A stretch of 64,000 nucleotides of DNA from Sorangium cellulosum So ce56. GTDB taxonomy: Bacteria; Myxococcota_A; Polyangia; Polyangiales; Polyangiaceae. A program made the position numbers and the translations under genes. This document shows, piece after piece, positions 25,547 through 36,038 of the stretch. A model generated the notes under the pieces. That model did no database searches. It was not told the origin of the DNA and saw only the letters and a program-made list of their open reading frames with translations. The stretch lies in NCBI RefSeq assembly GCF_000067165.1, contig NC_010162.1:3554501-3618500 (forward strand), in the 5' to 3' direction. Positions within the stretch are counted from its first letter, which is position 1. Each line of letters starts with the position of its first letter.

Positions 25547-27439
25547 ATGAAAGCGCACTTGGTGACGAACGTGGCTCGGATTGCTCTTCTGACGAGCATG
25601 GGATTTCCCCTGGGCTGCAACGGCTGCGAATCGGAGCCTGAGGACGGCGTCACCTCGTCGGCGAGCGGCGTCGGAGGCGGCGGCGGGCAAGGCGGTGAAG
25701 GCGGCGTCGCCGGGCAGGGCGGGGCTGGAGGCGGCGGCGGGCAAGGCGGTGAAGGCGGCGTCGCCGGGCAAGGCGGTGAAGGCGGCGTCGCCGGGCAGGG
25801 CGGGGCCGGAGGCGACGGCGGGCAAGGTGGTGAAGGGGGGGCCGGGGGACAAGGCGGGGTCGGAGGCGCCGGCGGCAGCGGTGGAGTCGGAGGCGCCGGC
25901 GGCGGTGGAGTCGGAGGCGCCGGCGGCAGCGGTGGAGTCGGAGGTGCGGGGGGGCAAGGTGGCGAAGCGGGCGCCGGTGCATCTGGCGGGGTGGGGGGCG
26001 CAGGCGGCCACGGCGGCGCGGGCGGCAGTGGCGGCGGCGAGCCTCCGGCGTTCCTCGGAGATGCCCTGTGGGGGTTCGGCGCCGGCGAGGCGAAGAACGA
26101 GCGAATCGAGGCGATCGCGGCGGATCCACACGACAACGTCGTCCTGGTCGGCGGCTTCGAGACGGCGATCAACTTCGGTGGCGAGGCGGACGCCCTCGCG
26201 AGCGACGGTGGTCTCGACCTCTTCGTCGTGAAGCTCGACGCGGCGGGAGGCCACGTCTGGAGCAGGCGTTTCGGGGGCAAGTCCGATCAGGTCGCGTTCG
26301 CGGTGGCCACGGACTCGATCGGCAACGTCGTCGTCGCCGGGGAGTTCGAGGGAACCCTCAACTTCGGCGCGGACGCGAGCACGGAGCTCGTGAGCGCCGG
26401 TGGGAAGGACCTCTTCGTCGCCAAGCTCGACGGCGACGGCAACCACCTCTTCAGCAAGCGCTTTGGCGGCGAGCTCGACCAGGGCGCCACGGCCGTGGCC
26501 GTCACCGAGGCGGGCGAGATCGTCGTCCTCGGCATGGTCGACGGCAGCATCAATTTCAGCGAGGCGCCCGGGACCGCGCTCGAGGGGAGCGGCGGTCCCA
26601 ACGTCGTCGTGGCGAAGCTCGACGCCGGCGGCGGCCACCTCTGGAGCCGGCGGTTCGGGTCCGCGGAGAGCTGGCAGCGCTTCCGCAGCATCGCGGTCGG
26701 CGGGTCGACCCTCTACGCGGCCGGCGCCTTCGGCGGAAAGCTCGAGATCGACGGCCACGTCGTGGAGAGCGCCGTCGACGGCTCGCGCGACGACGAGCCG
26801 ATCCACGGCATCGATGGGCTCGTCCTGAGGTTCGATCTCGCATCGGGGAGCCTCGTCTGGGGTCGGTCGCTGGGCGCCGCCGGCGAGCAGTTCGCCAAGT
26901 TCATCAGCCTCGGGCTCGACGGCCATCCGGTCGTCCTCGGCAACTACCGCGCGCCGTTCCGCGTCGGGCCCACGGACATCGAGCGCGCCGCCGTCGGAGA
27001 TTACGACCTCTACCTGGCCCGGCTCGACGCAGAGACCGGTGAGCCGCTCGCCGCCCGTGGGCTCCCGTCCGCGGGCGACGAGTTCGTCTGGGGCTTCTCG
27101 CAGGACCCCTGGGGCAACCACGTGCTGAGCGGTTACTTCACGGAGGCGCTCGAGCTCGGCGGGGCGCCCGTGGAGATCGAGCCGCCCGAGTCGGGCGACG
27201 CGTTCGTCGCGAAGCTCAGTCCGGACTTCTCCGAGGAGCTCTGGTCCGACGTCTACCGCGATGGGGTCTTCTGTTTCACGACGGCCCAGGCCGTCACCGG
27301 CAGCGGGAACACCGTTGCCGCCGGCCTCTTCCACGGCGAGCGGATCGAGCTCGGCGGCGGCCTCCCTGCCATCGAGCACAGCGCGCCTGTGGACGATCGC
27401 CGCAACGGCGACGTCTTCCTCGTCACCCTGTCGCCGTGA
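25547..27439 (+). CDS. Beta-propeller lipoprotein with long glycine-rich linker
   Basis: A 630-residue lipoprotein: MKAHLVTNVARIALLTSMGF then PLGCNGCE. After EDGVTSSASG comes about 125 residues of almost pure Gly with Gln, Glu, Ala and Val (GGQGGEGGVAGQGGAG units). The rest is a propeller of the same repeat type as the protein at 20370-21809: VVLVGGFETAINFGGEADAL; GGLDLFVVKLDAAGGHVWSR; RFGGKSDQVAFAVATDSIGN; VVVAGEFEGTLNFG. It ends with FLVTLSP, matching the VTKLSP end of its paralogue. GGAGG lies just upstream of ATG 25547. The linker probably projects the propeller from the outer membrane. It stands alone, unlike the paralogue in its operon. Confidence 0.87.
   Translation: MKAHLVTNVARIALLTSMGFPLGCNGCESEPEDGVTSSASGVGGGGGQGGEGGVAGQGGAGGGGGQGGEGGVAGQGGEGGVAGQGGAGGDGGQGGEGGAGGQGGVGGAGGSGGVGGAGGGGVGGAGGSGGVGGAGGQGGEAGAGASGGVGGAGGHGGAGGSGGGEPPAFLGDALWGFGAGEAKNERIEAIAADPHDNVVLVGGFETAINFGGEADALASDGGLDLFVVKLDAAGGHVWSRRFGGKSDQVAFAVATDSIGNVVVAGEFEGTLNFGADASTELVSAGGKDLFVAKLDGDGNHLFSKRFGGELDQGATAVAVTEAGEIVVLGMVDGSINFSEAPGTALEGSGGPNVVVAKLDAGGGHLWSRRFGSAESWQRFRSIAVGGSTLYAAGAFGGKLEIDGHVVESAVDGSRDDEPIHGIDGLVLRFDLASGSLVWGRSLGAAGEQFAKFISLGLDGHPVVLGNYRAPFRVGPTDIERAAVGDYDLYLARLDAETGEPLAARGLPSAGDEFVWGFSQDPWGNHVLSGYFTEALELGGAPVEIEPPESGDAFVAKLSPDFSEELWSDVYRDGVFCFTTAQAVTGSGNTVAAGLFHGERIELGGGLPAIEHSAPVDDRRNGDVFLVTLSP
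25670..26040 (+). repeat. Nested glycine-coding tandem repeats
   Basis: Overlapping units such as GGCGGGCAAGGCGGTGAAGG and GGAGGCGCCGGCGGCAGCGG recur through about 370 bases, forming the glycine-rich linker of the propeller lipoprotein. Confidence 0.85.
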
Positions 27440-27444
27440 CGGAC

Positions 27445-27478
27445 GATCGGGCGCGCAGGCACCCCCGCGCGCCCGATC
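27445..27478. terminator. Hairpin terminator between convergent genes
   Basis: Perfect 12-bp stem, GATCGGGCGCGC (27445-27456) and GCGCGCCCGATC (27467-27478), with a 10-base loop. It begins six bases after the stop of the propeller gene and lies before the end of the converging KGG gene, so it can serve both. No T-tract. Confidence 0.7.
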
Positions 27479-27505
27479 ACCGGCGGCGATGTGCCGCAGC
27501 GCTGC

Positions 27506-27892
27506 TCAGTTCGTCTCGTGGCGCGGCCCGACGGCGTCGGCGCGCTGTGCGGCGCTGCTGCCCTGCTCGCCCTCGCGCTCGCTCTCCCCCGGCGCGCCGC
27601 TCTGTCCGTCGCCGCGCGACTCGCCGCCCTTGCGGCCGATCTGCGCCATGTGTCCGCGGTTCTGGCTCACGGCTGCGCCGCCCTTGCGGCCGATCGCGGC
27701 CATGTGCTCGCGATTCTGGCTCACGCTCGCGCCGCCCTTGCGGCCGGCCGCGCGGGCCTCCTCGGAGCTGAACTCGTGGGCCGTGCCCTTCTCGTGCGCG
27801 GCCTTGCCGCCCATGCTCGCGATCGCGCGTTGCTGCTTCTGGTCCATCGCGGCGAACCCACGACTGCTGCTCTGACCGTGTTGCTGTGCCAT
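27506..27892 (-). CDS. KGG-motif stress protein (YciG-like)
   Basis: A 128-residue hydrophilic protein starting MAQQHGQSSSRGFAAMDQ. It contains KGG-type motifs at regular spacing: AIASMGGKAAHEKGTAHEFS, EEARAAGRKGGASVSQNREH, MAAIGRKGGAAVSQNRGH and MAQIGRKGG. This G(R/K)KGG repeat with intervening EEARAAGRKGG is the signature of the bacterial stress-induced KGG family, associated with general stress and desiccation responses in other bacteria. AAGGAG seven bases before ATG 27892 supports the start. The tail is Glu/Ala/Gly-rich and disordered. It stands alone on the minus strand. Confidence 0.85.
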   Translation of the reverse strand: MAQQHGQSSSRGFAAMDQKQQRAIASMGGKAAHEKGTAHEFSSEEARAAGRKGGASVSQNREHMAAIGRKGGAAVSQNRGHMAQIGRKGGESRGDGQSGAPGESEREGEQGSSAAQRADAVGPRHETN

Positions 27893-28853
27893 GAGTCGTC
27901 TCCTTGGTGTCTGGGCGCATCGCTTCAGCGCCCTCACGGGGCGACCCAGGCGTGGTGCCCTGTGGGATCGTCGCTGAACGATGTCGGCTCCTCCGGGGGA
28001 TTGCAACGTGAGTGCCATGAAGAAGGATCCATCGCCACGCGACGTCACCGGCGCGGATCCAACGAGGCTTCCGTGGGTTCTCGCGAGCGCTCGGGAGCGT
28101 CCCGGGTGCGCTCCAGCAGGGTGAGGTGGCCGCGATCCTCCGCGCGCGCCCGGGGAAGACGCGGTTTCTGCGCCGACGTGCGCGGCGCCGATCGCGTCGC
28201 GTTGCGTCCAGCGCCGCTCAGCCCGGCCGAGACCGGCGCTCCAGCGGACGCCCCGCCGCGCGGCAGACTGCCCCACCGGTCGTGAGCGCGCGGGCCATCG
28301 CGCCTCGTCCGCGCCGCGCGGTCGAAATCCACGGCGCCCTCTCGTGTGGACGACTCCAGCGCTGGCGACGTCGCCGACGTCACGGCCGCCAGGCCGCCGC
28401 GAGGATGAGCTCCGGAGCCCAGCGTGCTTGACGGCGCGCGTCCTCGATGGCCATCGCCGATCCCCCCACCGGCGTTGTGGGCGCAGCCGTTTCGCAAATC
28501 CAGGGCGCTGCCGTCACGCAGATTCTGCGCGTCCGGAGCCCGGCAGCCCAACCTGGGACGCGACAGCGTCGTGGTGACGCGTAGACCCTGCGCCGCTGCG
28601 TCGCCGCGTTCGCACGCGCGCGGTCCGCCGAGGCGGCGTTTGGGCCGTCGCACGAGCGCCATGCCGGGGGCGTGGAGGGGCGTGGAGGCCCCCTGCCGCT
28701 GTCGAGCGGCGCGAAGCGGCCCGTCAAAAACTCGACATCCGTGTGGCCCCCGAGTTGCTCCGTCTGTTGCCTCCCGGTCGCTGGATCGTCACCGATGTCA
28801 CGGTGACGCCACGCGCGAACACGTGATACAGAGCGGCCCGGCGTCATCAGCCC
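27893..28853. other. 961-base stretch with no supported gene
   Basis: Open frames exist on both strands (for example about 200 codons on the minus strand at 28045-28662), but their amino-acid composition is near random and no start, ribosome site or domain supports them. The right end carries the inverted repeat at 28787-28808 before the PAP2-like gene. The stretch could hide a degraded gene or a noncoding RNA. Confidence 0.4.
28787..28808. promoter_or_regulatory. Inverted repeat upstream of the PAP2-like gene
   Basis: CGTCACC (28787-28793) and GGTGACG (28802-28808) form a 7-bp inverted repeat with an 8-base spacer. A nested GTCAC-G-GTGAC overlaps the right arm. It ends 45 bases before the ATG at 28854, a plausible operator position. 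Confidence 0.4.
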
Positions 28854-29912
28854 ATGCGCACCATGCCATCCCTGGAACATCCCCGAATGCAAGAGAGGAT
28901 CACGACGGACTGCGACGAGGTCGCCGGCTCCGGCGGGCTGGTCGACGTCGAGCCCGAAGGCGCGCTGTTGAAGGACGCTCTGCGCGGCCTGGTCGGCGTG
29001 TTCGCTCTCCACGACGCGATCCTCATCGGCTATCTCGCCTTGACGACGATCGTCCTGCTTGGCGCGCCGCCGACGGAGCTGCGAGCGCAGTGCATGAACC
29101 GCAATCTGGCGGGCATCGCCGCCCTGGTGTCCGTCTGCGTGCTCGTGCGCCGGGCGACGTTCCTGGCGCCCTTGCTGCGGAGCGTCCTTTACCGACTCTC
29201 GCTCGTCGGCGCCTTCCTCCTCAACTACCTGTCGCTCCGGACCCTCTTGCCGGCGGTCCGGAGCGACAGCGTCGACGCGCAGCTCCTCCACATCGATCTC
29301 CTCCTCTTCCGCGTCGAGCCGGCGCTCTGGATGGAGCGCTTCAACACGCGCCCGATCGTGGAGTGGTTCTCCTTCTTCTATTTCAGCTACTTCTTGATCT
29401 GTTTCCTCTCGATGGTGCTGGCGGTATGGGTCGCCCGCCCGGGGCGGGGGACGACGGAGTACGCGGTCGGCTCCACGATCGTCTACTGTGTTGGCCAGCT
29501 CGGTTACATGGCGGTCCCTGCGTACGGCCCCATCCAGGCGCTGAGCCACCTCTATCAGGGGCCGCTGGACGGCGGCTTCTTCTGGGGCTGCGTGAGCAGC
29601 GTCGTGCAGGCCGGCGGCGCGATGAAGGACGTCTTTCCCTCCCTGCACACGGCCGCTCCGCTCTGGTTTGCCCTGTACACGTTCCACCGCGCCCGCACCG
29701 ACCGGCGCCTCTTCTGGCTCGCCGTGGTGGCCGCGTTCTTCTCCATGAACATCATCGTCTCCACCATGCTCCTCCGCTGGCACTACGCGGTCGACGTGGT
29801 CGCCGGCGTCTTCTTGGCCGCGGGCACGGCGTGGCTCACGCCGCGGCTCGTCCGCTGGGAGGAGGGGCTCCGCGCCCGCATGGGCCAGCCGCAGCCGTGG
29901 AGCTTCCGGTAA
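28854..29912 (+). CDS. PAP2/inositolphosphotransferase-like membrane enzyme
   Basis: About 352 residues with six or so membrane helices (FALHDAILIGYLALTTIVLL; YFSYFLICFLSMVLAVWVA). The catalytic PAP2 signature is seen as KDVFPSLHTAAP near residue 265 and RWHYAVDVVAGVFLAAG near 310, supplying the two histidines and Arg/Asp of the phosphatase/phosphotransferase site. The FPSLHTA form and overall layout match the Aur1-like inositolphosphotransferase subgroup, so it may transfer or remove a lipid phosphate head group; the substrate is not known. The start is uncertain: ATG 28854 or 28863 both lack a clear ribosome site. A hairpin follows the stop. Confidence 0.85.
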   Translation: MRTMPSLEHPRMQERITTDCDEVAGSGGLVDVEPEGALLKDALRGLVGVFALHDAILIGYLALTTIVLLGAPPTELRAQCMNRNLAGIAALVSVCVLVRRATFLAPLLRSVLYRLSLVGAFLLNYLSLRTLLPAVRSDSVDAQLLHIDLLLFRVEPALWMERFNTRPIVEWFSFFYFSYFLICFLSMVLAVWVARPGRGTTEYAVGSTIVYCVGQLGYMAVPAYGPIQALSHLYQGPLDGGFFWGCVSSVVQAGGAMKDVFPSLHTAAPLWFALYTFHRARTDRRLFWLAVVAAFFSMNIIVSTMLLRWHYAVDVVAGVFLAAGTAWLTPRLVRWEEGLRARMGQPQPWSFR

Positions 29913-29930
29913 GCACGCCTCGCGGGCGCC

Positions 29931-29953
29931 GGCGCGCTCCAGTCCCGCGCGCC
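29931..29953 (+). terminator. Candidate terminator after the PAP2-like gene
   Basis: GGCGCGC (29931-29937) and GCGCGCC (29947-29953), a perfect 7-bp stem with a 9-base loop, 18 bases after the stop and before the converging ABC-transporter gene. Confidence 0.5.
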
Positions 29954-30044
29954 TTCGCGTCGGGGGAAGCTGGCCTCAAGGGGCCGGCCTCGGCCTGAGC
30001 TCGGTGAGCACGAGCGCCCGCGGCCTGCTCGATCTCGCGGCCGC

Positions 30045-32018
<1,974 letters not shown>

Positions 32019-32335
32019 GAGCTGACGGTCACCGCGCGCTCCGCCCTCACATGCCAAATGCACTAACCGGGCCAGCTCTGCCTTGGCCGTGACCGCGCCA
32101 TGACCGTGCCATGACCGTGGAGGAGCGGTGGGAGAGGGCTGCTGCCTCAGCAGCAGCCGGTGGTGATCGGCTGCTGCAGCGCGCGCAGGGGTGGTCGTGC
32201 GCTCGAACGATCCGGATCGACGCGCGGGCCCCGTGGAAGTTCAAGGGGGGTTGTCGCTCGGCCCTTGCGTGGTCGGCGATCTCCACTAAGCGCTTCAGGA
32301 TGAGCTGTTCTCTGCCGCGAGCAGCCGCGAGCGTG
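32019..32335. other. Divergent intergenic region with hairpin and direct repeat
   Basis: 317 bases between the ABC exporter and the hybrid kinase. It contains CCATGACCGTG twice in tandem (32098-32108, 32109-32119) and a perfect 9-bp hairpin at 32137-32158. Although the kinase frame stays open through it, the translated sequence matches no domain. Confidence 0.5.
32137..32158. promoter_or_regulatory. Perfect hairpin in the leader of the hybrid-kinase gene
   Basis: GGCTGCTGC (32137-32145), loop CTCA, GCAGCAGCC (32150-32158). It could be a 5' leader structure, a terminator for an upstream transcript, or an operator. Confidence 0.5.
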
Positions 32336-35300
32336 ATGCGAGAAGGGATGAAACAGCGGTCGAGCGAGGAGCGCGCAGAAGGGAGCGACTTCATCGAATG
32401 CCTGGAAGACCTTGCGATCGTGCGACCTGTGGACGACTCCGAAGAACATCTCCTCTGGGACACCGAGCTCCTGAAGCAGGAGCTCGCCCGCGCGAGCCCT
32501 GGCCGCGAGTCGGGGCTGATGCGGCTCCTCGCGGCGCGGGTCGCGATGAACAGCTCTTTTCAGTTCTTCGGCCTGCTCGACGCGCACGGTACGAGCTGGG
32601 AGTCGAACCATACCTCGACCCGCGGCGCCGGCGTGGAGCGGAGGGAGGTGCACGGCGTGCCCTTCTGGGAGTGCCGCTGGTGGCAGGGCTCGCCGGAGAT
32701 CCAGGAGCGTCTGAAGGACGCCGTGCGGCGCGCGGCGCGCGGCGAGTTCGTCAGGTACGACGTGGAGGTCCTCGGGGGGAACGAAGGTGAGAAGCGCATC
32801 ACGATCGATTTCAACCTGAACCCCGTGAAGGATCGGCAGGGCAAGGTGGTCTTCATGATCGCCGAGGGGCGGGACGTCACCGAGCAGCGGCGGCTCGAGC
32901 GCGAGGTCGCGCAGCACCGGGACGAGCTCGCGACGCTCGATCGCCTCAAGACGGAGTTCGTGGCCAACGTGAGCCACGAGTTCCGCACCCCGCTCACGCT
33001 CATCCTCGGGCGCGTCGAGGACGCGCTGTCGAGCCCGGCGAGGTCGCTCGCGGGCGACGGCCTCGCCGCGGCCCACCGGAGCACGCTCCGACTCCTCCGG
33101 CTCGTGAACACGCTGCTCGATTTCTCCCGCATCGAGGCGGGGCGCCTCCAGACGTCGTTCGCGCCCACCGATCTCGCGCGGCTCACGGCGGAGCTCGCGA
33201 GCTCCTTCCGCTCGCTGATCGAGGGCGCGGGCCTGTCGCTCGTCGTGGACTGCCCGCCGCTGCCCGAGCCCGTCTACGTCGACGCGGCGCAATGGGAGAA
33301 GGTCGTCATGAACCTCCTCTCGAACGCCTTCAAGTTCACGTTCGAGGGGGAGATCGCGGTCTCGCTGCGCGCTCACCCGGACCACGTCGAGCTGACCGTG
33401 CGCGACACCGGCACCGGGATCCCCTCGGAGGAGCTCCCGCGCATCTTCGAGCGGTTCCACCGCGTGCACGGCGCGCGCGGCCGGAGCATCGAGGGCACCG
33501 GGATCGGGCTCTCCCTCGTCCAGGAGCTCGTCAAGGCGCACGGGGGCTCGCTGCGCGCCTCGAGCACGGTGGGGCAGGGGAGCGCGTTCACCGTGGCGAT
33601 CCCGAGGGGCCGCGCGCACCTTTCGCCGGAGCGCGTGGTCGCCGCCGGGGAGCCGGCGCCCTCGGCGGCGAGCGCGAGCCTCCACGTGCTCGAGGCGTCC
33701 CAGTGGTCTTCACCCCAGTCACCCGGGCGCGAAGGAGCGGCGCCAGCGGGCCCGGAGCCGCGCGCCGACGCCGCGCCCGTGCAGGTCGTCCCGGGCGGCG
33801 GAGAGGGCCGGATCCTCGTCGCCGACGACAACGCGGACATGCGGGAGTACCTCGTCCACCTGCTCACGCCGAGGTGGAGCGTGGAGGCGGCCTCGAACGG
33901 GCGGGCGGCCCTCGCGGCCGCGCTCGCGCGCCCGCCCGACCTCGTGGTGAGCGACGTGATGATGCCCGAGCTCGACGGCGTGGAGCTCCTCCGGGAGCTC
34001 CGCGCGGACCCGAGGACGAGCAGCGTCCCCGTGGTGCTCGTGTCCGCTCGGGCGGGGGAGGACGCCGTCGTCGAGGGCCTCGACACGGGGGCGGACGATT
34101 ACCTGGTGAAGCCGTTCTCGCCGCGCGAGCTCCTCGCCCGCGTCCGGACGCAGATCGAGATGGCGCGGATGCGGCGGCGCGCCGTCGAGGCCGCGGAGCG
34201 GGAGCGCGCGCAGGAGCTGCCCCGCTTCCTGGACGCGGCGAGCGTGGTGCTGGCCGAGTCTCTCGACTATTCCACGACGCTCGCGCGGGTGGCGCAGCTC
34301 GCGGTGCCCGTCCTCGCCGACTTCTGCGTCGTCGACGCGCTCGACGAGGAGGACGGCACCTTCCGGCGGGTGGGCGTGGCGCACTCGGACCCTTCGCTCG
34401 CAGCCGTGGCCGAGGAGGCGAAGCGCTTCGCGCCCAAGCTCGACGGCAACCCGGAGCACCCGCCGACCAAGGTGCTCCTCGAGCAGAGGTCGGTGCTCGT
34501 CGAGCACTTCACGGACGAGCTGATGCGCGCCATCGCGCAGAACGAGGAGCACCTCCGGGTGATACGGACCATCGGGGCGCACTCGTTCATGTGCGTCCCG
34601 CTGGCGCGGCGCGGGCGGCTCTTCGGGACGCTGACCTTCATGGTCGTGCGATCCGAGCGCCGGTACAGCCGGGCGGACCTCGCGGCGGCGGAGGAGCTCG
34701 GGCGCCGCTGCGCGCTCGCGGTGGACAACGCGCGCCTGTACAGGGACGCGCAGAGCGCGATCGCGCTGCGGGACGAGTTCCTCTCGATCGCCTCCCACGA
34801 GCTGAAGACGCCGCTCACCCCGCTCGCGCTGCAGATCCAGACCCTGATGCGCCGCGCGCCCGAGCTGTGCCCCGACAGCGAGCGCCTCCCGTGGCTCATG
34901 GACCGGCTCGGGCTCGTTCGCCGGCAGAGCGAGCGGCTGAGGCGGCTCGTCGAGAACCTCCTCGACATCTCCCGCATTTCCGCGGGGCGCCTCGCCCTGG
35001 AGCTCGAGCAAGTCCGGCTGTCGGACATCGTCCGGCAGGTGGTGTCTCGCTTCCAGGAGGGCGGCGAGATCGCGGAGGCGGGCTCGCGGGTCACCGTGAG
35101 CGCGGCGGACGACGCCGCGGGGAGCTGGGATCGTGTGCGGCTCGAGCAGGTCGTCGAGAACCTCGTCTCGAACGCGCTCAAGTATGGTCAGGGAAACCCG
35201 ATAGAGATCACCGTCGCCTCGATGGGCTCGATGGCCACGTTGACGATCGCGGACCACGGCATCGGGATCGCGCAGGAGCACATCGGCCGGATCTTCGGGC

Positions 35301-35503
35301 GGTTCGAGCGCGCCGTGTCGGCGCGGCACTATGGTGGTCTGGGCATGGGGCTCTACATCACGACGCAGGTGGTCGAAGCGCTGGACGGTTCGATCGAGGT
35401 GAGCTCTGTCCTGGGAGAGGGCTCGACCTTCAAGGTGACCCTGCCGCTCGCCGGCCCTCGGGCCTCGGGCCGGCAGGGGCTGCCGGGATTCGAGGGCGCC
35501 TGA
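32336..35503 (+). CDS. Hybrid sensor with two histidine-kinase cores, receiver and GAF domain
   Basis: About 1055 residues, no obvious membrane helix. Order: PAS/PAC-like sensor (about 60-195), first HisKA with phospho-accepting His in VSHEFRTPLTLIL (about 215), HATPase (NLLSNAFKFTFEGE; RDTGTGIP; GTGIGLSLV), receiver (about 498-610, ILVADDNADMREYL, phospho-acceptor DVMMPELDG, KPFSPRELL), GAF domain (about 640-800), second HisKA (IASHELKTPLTPL) and a second HATPase (NLVSNALKYG; ADHGIGI; GGLGMGLYI). Both kinase cores look intact. The domain order is typical of the elaborate cytoplasmic sensors of myxobacteria. The start is uncertain: ATG 32336, 32348 and further upstream are in frame and none has a clear ribosome site. 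The receiver protein gene follows after about 85 bases. Confidence 0.9.
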   Translation: MREGMKQRSSEERAEGSDFIECLEDLAIVRPVDDSEEHLLWDTELLKQELARASPGRESGLMRLLAARVAMNSSFQFFGLLDAHGTSWESNHTSTRGAGVERREVHGVPFWECRWWQGSPEIQERLKDAVRRAARGEFVRYDVEVLGGNEGEKRITIDFNLNPVKDRQGKVVFMIAEGRDVTEQRRLEREVAQHRDELATLDRLKTEFVANVSHEFRTPLTLILGRVEDALSSPARSLAGDGLAAAHRSTLRLLRLVNTLLDFSRIEAGRLQTSFAPTDLARLTAELASSFRSLIEGAGLSLVVDCPPLPEPVYVDAAQWEKVVMNLLSNAFKFTFEGEIAVSLRAHPDHVELTVRDTGTGIPSEELPRIFERFHRVHGARGRSIEGTGIGLSLVQELVKAHGGSLRASSTVGQGSAFTVAIPRGRAHLSPERVVAAGEPAPSAASASLHVLEASQWSSPQSPGREGAAPAGPEPRADAAPVQVVPGGGEGRILVADDNADMREYLVHLLTPRWSVEAASNGRAALAAALARPPDLVVSDVMMPELDGVELLRELRADPRTSSVPVVLVSARAGEDAVVEGLDTGADDYLVKPFSPRELLARVRTQIEMARMRRRAVEAAERERAQELPRFLDAASVVLAESLDYSTTLARVAQLAVPVLADFCVVDALDEEDGTFRRVGVAHSDPSLAAVAEEAKRFAPKLDGNPEHPPTKVLLEQRSVLVEHFTDELMRAIAQNEEHLRVIRTIGAHSFMCVPLARRGRLFGTLTFMVVRSERRYSRADLAAAEELGRRCALAVDNARLYRDAQSAIALRDEFLSIASHELKTPLTPLALQIQTLMRRAPELCPDSERLPWLMDRLGLVRRQSERLRRLVENLLDISRISAGRLALELEQVRLSDIVRQVVSRFQEGGEIAEAGSRVTVSAADDAAGSWDRVRLEQVVENLVSNALKYGQGNPIEITVASMGSMATLTIADHGIGIAQEHIGRIFGRFERAVSARHYGGLGMGLYITTQVVEALDGSIEVSSVLGEGSTFKVTLPLAGPRASGRQGLPGFEGA

Positions 35504-35588
35504 GGCGCCCGGCGCGAGGGGGCCCCGCGGGCCGGCTCGAGGTCGTGACGCCCTGGTCGCTGTCACCCTGCGGAGGGAGCGAGTGCGC

Positions 35589-35969
35589 ATGACGATGAGC
35601 CGTCCCAGCAAGCGCATCCTGATCGTCGATGACGACGCCGCGATCCGCCGCACGTTGAGCGAGCTCCTGGAAGAGGAGGGGTATGCGGTCGCCTGCGCCG
35701 CGAACGGGCGCGAGGCCCTCGCGTGCCTGCGGGACGACCCCTCGTCCATCGCGCTCGTCCTGCTCGACCTGATGATGCCCGTCATGGATGGGTTCCAGTT
35801 TCGCGCCGAGCAGAAGCGCGACCCGACGCTCGCCGCCACGCCTATCGTGGTGATGACCGCGCGCGGCGCGACGGAGCGCGCCGGCATCGACGCGGACGCG
35901 ATCCTCAGCAAGCCGTTCGACGTGCTGAAGCTGATGGACACCATCGAGCGGAGCTGCCGGAAGGGGTGA
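35589..35969 (+). CDS. Stand-alone receiver (response-regulator) protein
   Basis: A 126-residue single receiver domain. Acidic pocket ILIVDDDAAIRR, phospho-acceptor Asp in LVLLDLMMPVMDGFQF, Thr in PIVVMTARG, and Lys in AILSKPFDVLKLM are all present. There is no output domain, so it is probably a phosphorelay intermediate or CheY-like messenger for the double kinase immediately upstream. GGAGGG lies at 35572-35577; GTG 35583 is better spaced from it than ATG 35589, so the true start could be six bases earlier. It ends before a palindromic hairpin and the convergent second hybrid kinase. Confidence 0.93.
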   Translation: MTMSRPSKRILIVDDDAAIRRTLSELLEEEGYAVACAANGREALACLRDDPSSIALVLLDLMMPVMDGFQFRAEQKRDPTLAATPIVVMTARGATERAGIDADAILSKPFDVLKLMDTIERSCRKG

Positions 35970-35990
35970 GCCGGCGGCGCGCGGCGCCGA

Positions 35991-36008
35991 GCCGCTCGCG
36001 CGAGCGGC
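35991..36008. terminator. Palindrome between convergent signalling genes
   Basis: GCCGCTCGC and GCGAGCGGC form a perfect 18-bp palindrome with no loop, in the 69-base gap between two convergent genes. A bidirectional terminator is likely; in RNA a few bases would open as loop. No T-tract. Confidence 0.5.
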
Positions 36009-36038
36009 GCGATGGCGCGATCGCGCGCCGCAGGCGAC

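Noticed and set aside
25199..27379. 726-codon antisense frame across the propeller lipoprotein
   Set aside because: Mirror of glycine-rich and propeller repeats; no start signals.
27491..28285. Plus-strand frame over the KGG gene and the gap after it
   Set aside because: The KGG motifs and ribosome site on the minus strand are decisive; the plus product is low-complexity.
28045..28662. 205-codon minus-strand frame in the 961-base gap
   Set aside because: Near-random composition, third-position GC not above background, no ribosome site or domain.
32111..32335. Upstream 75-codon extension of the double-kinase gene
   Set aside because: It would cover a perfect hairpin and a direct repeat and encodes no recognisable sequence; the true start is judged downstream.
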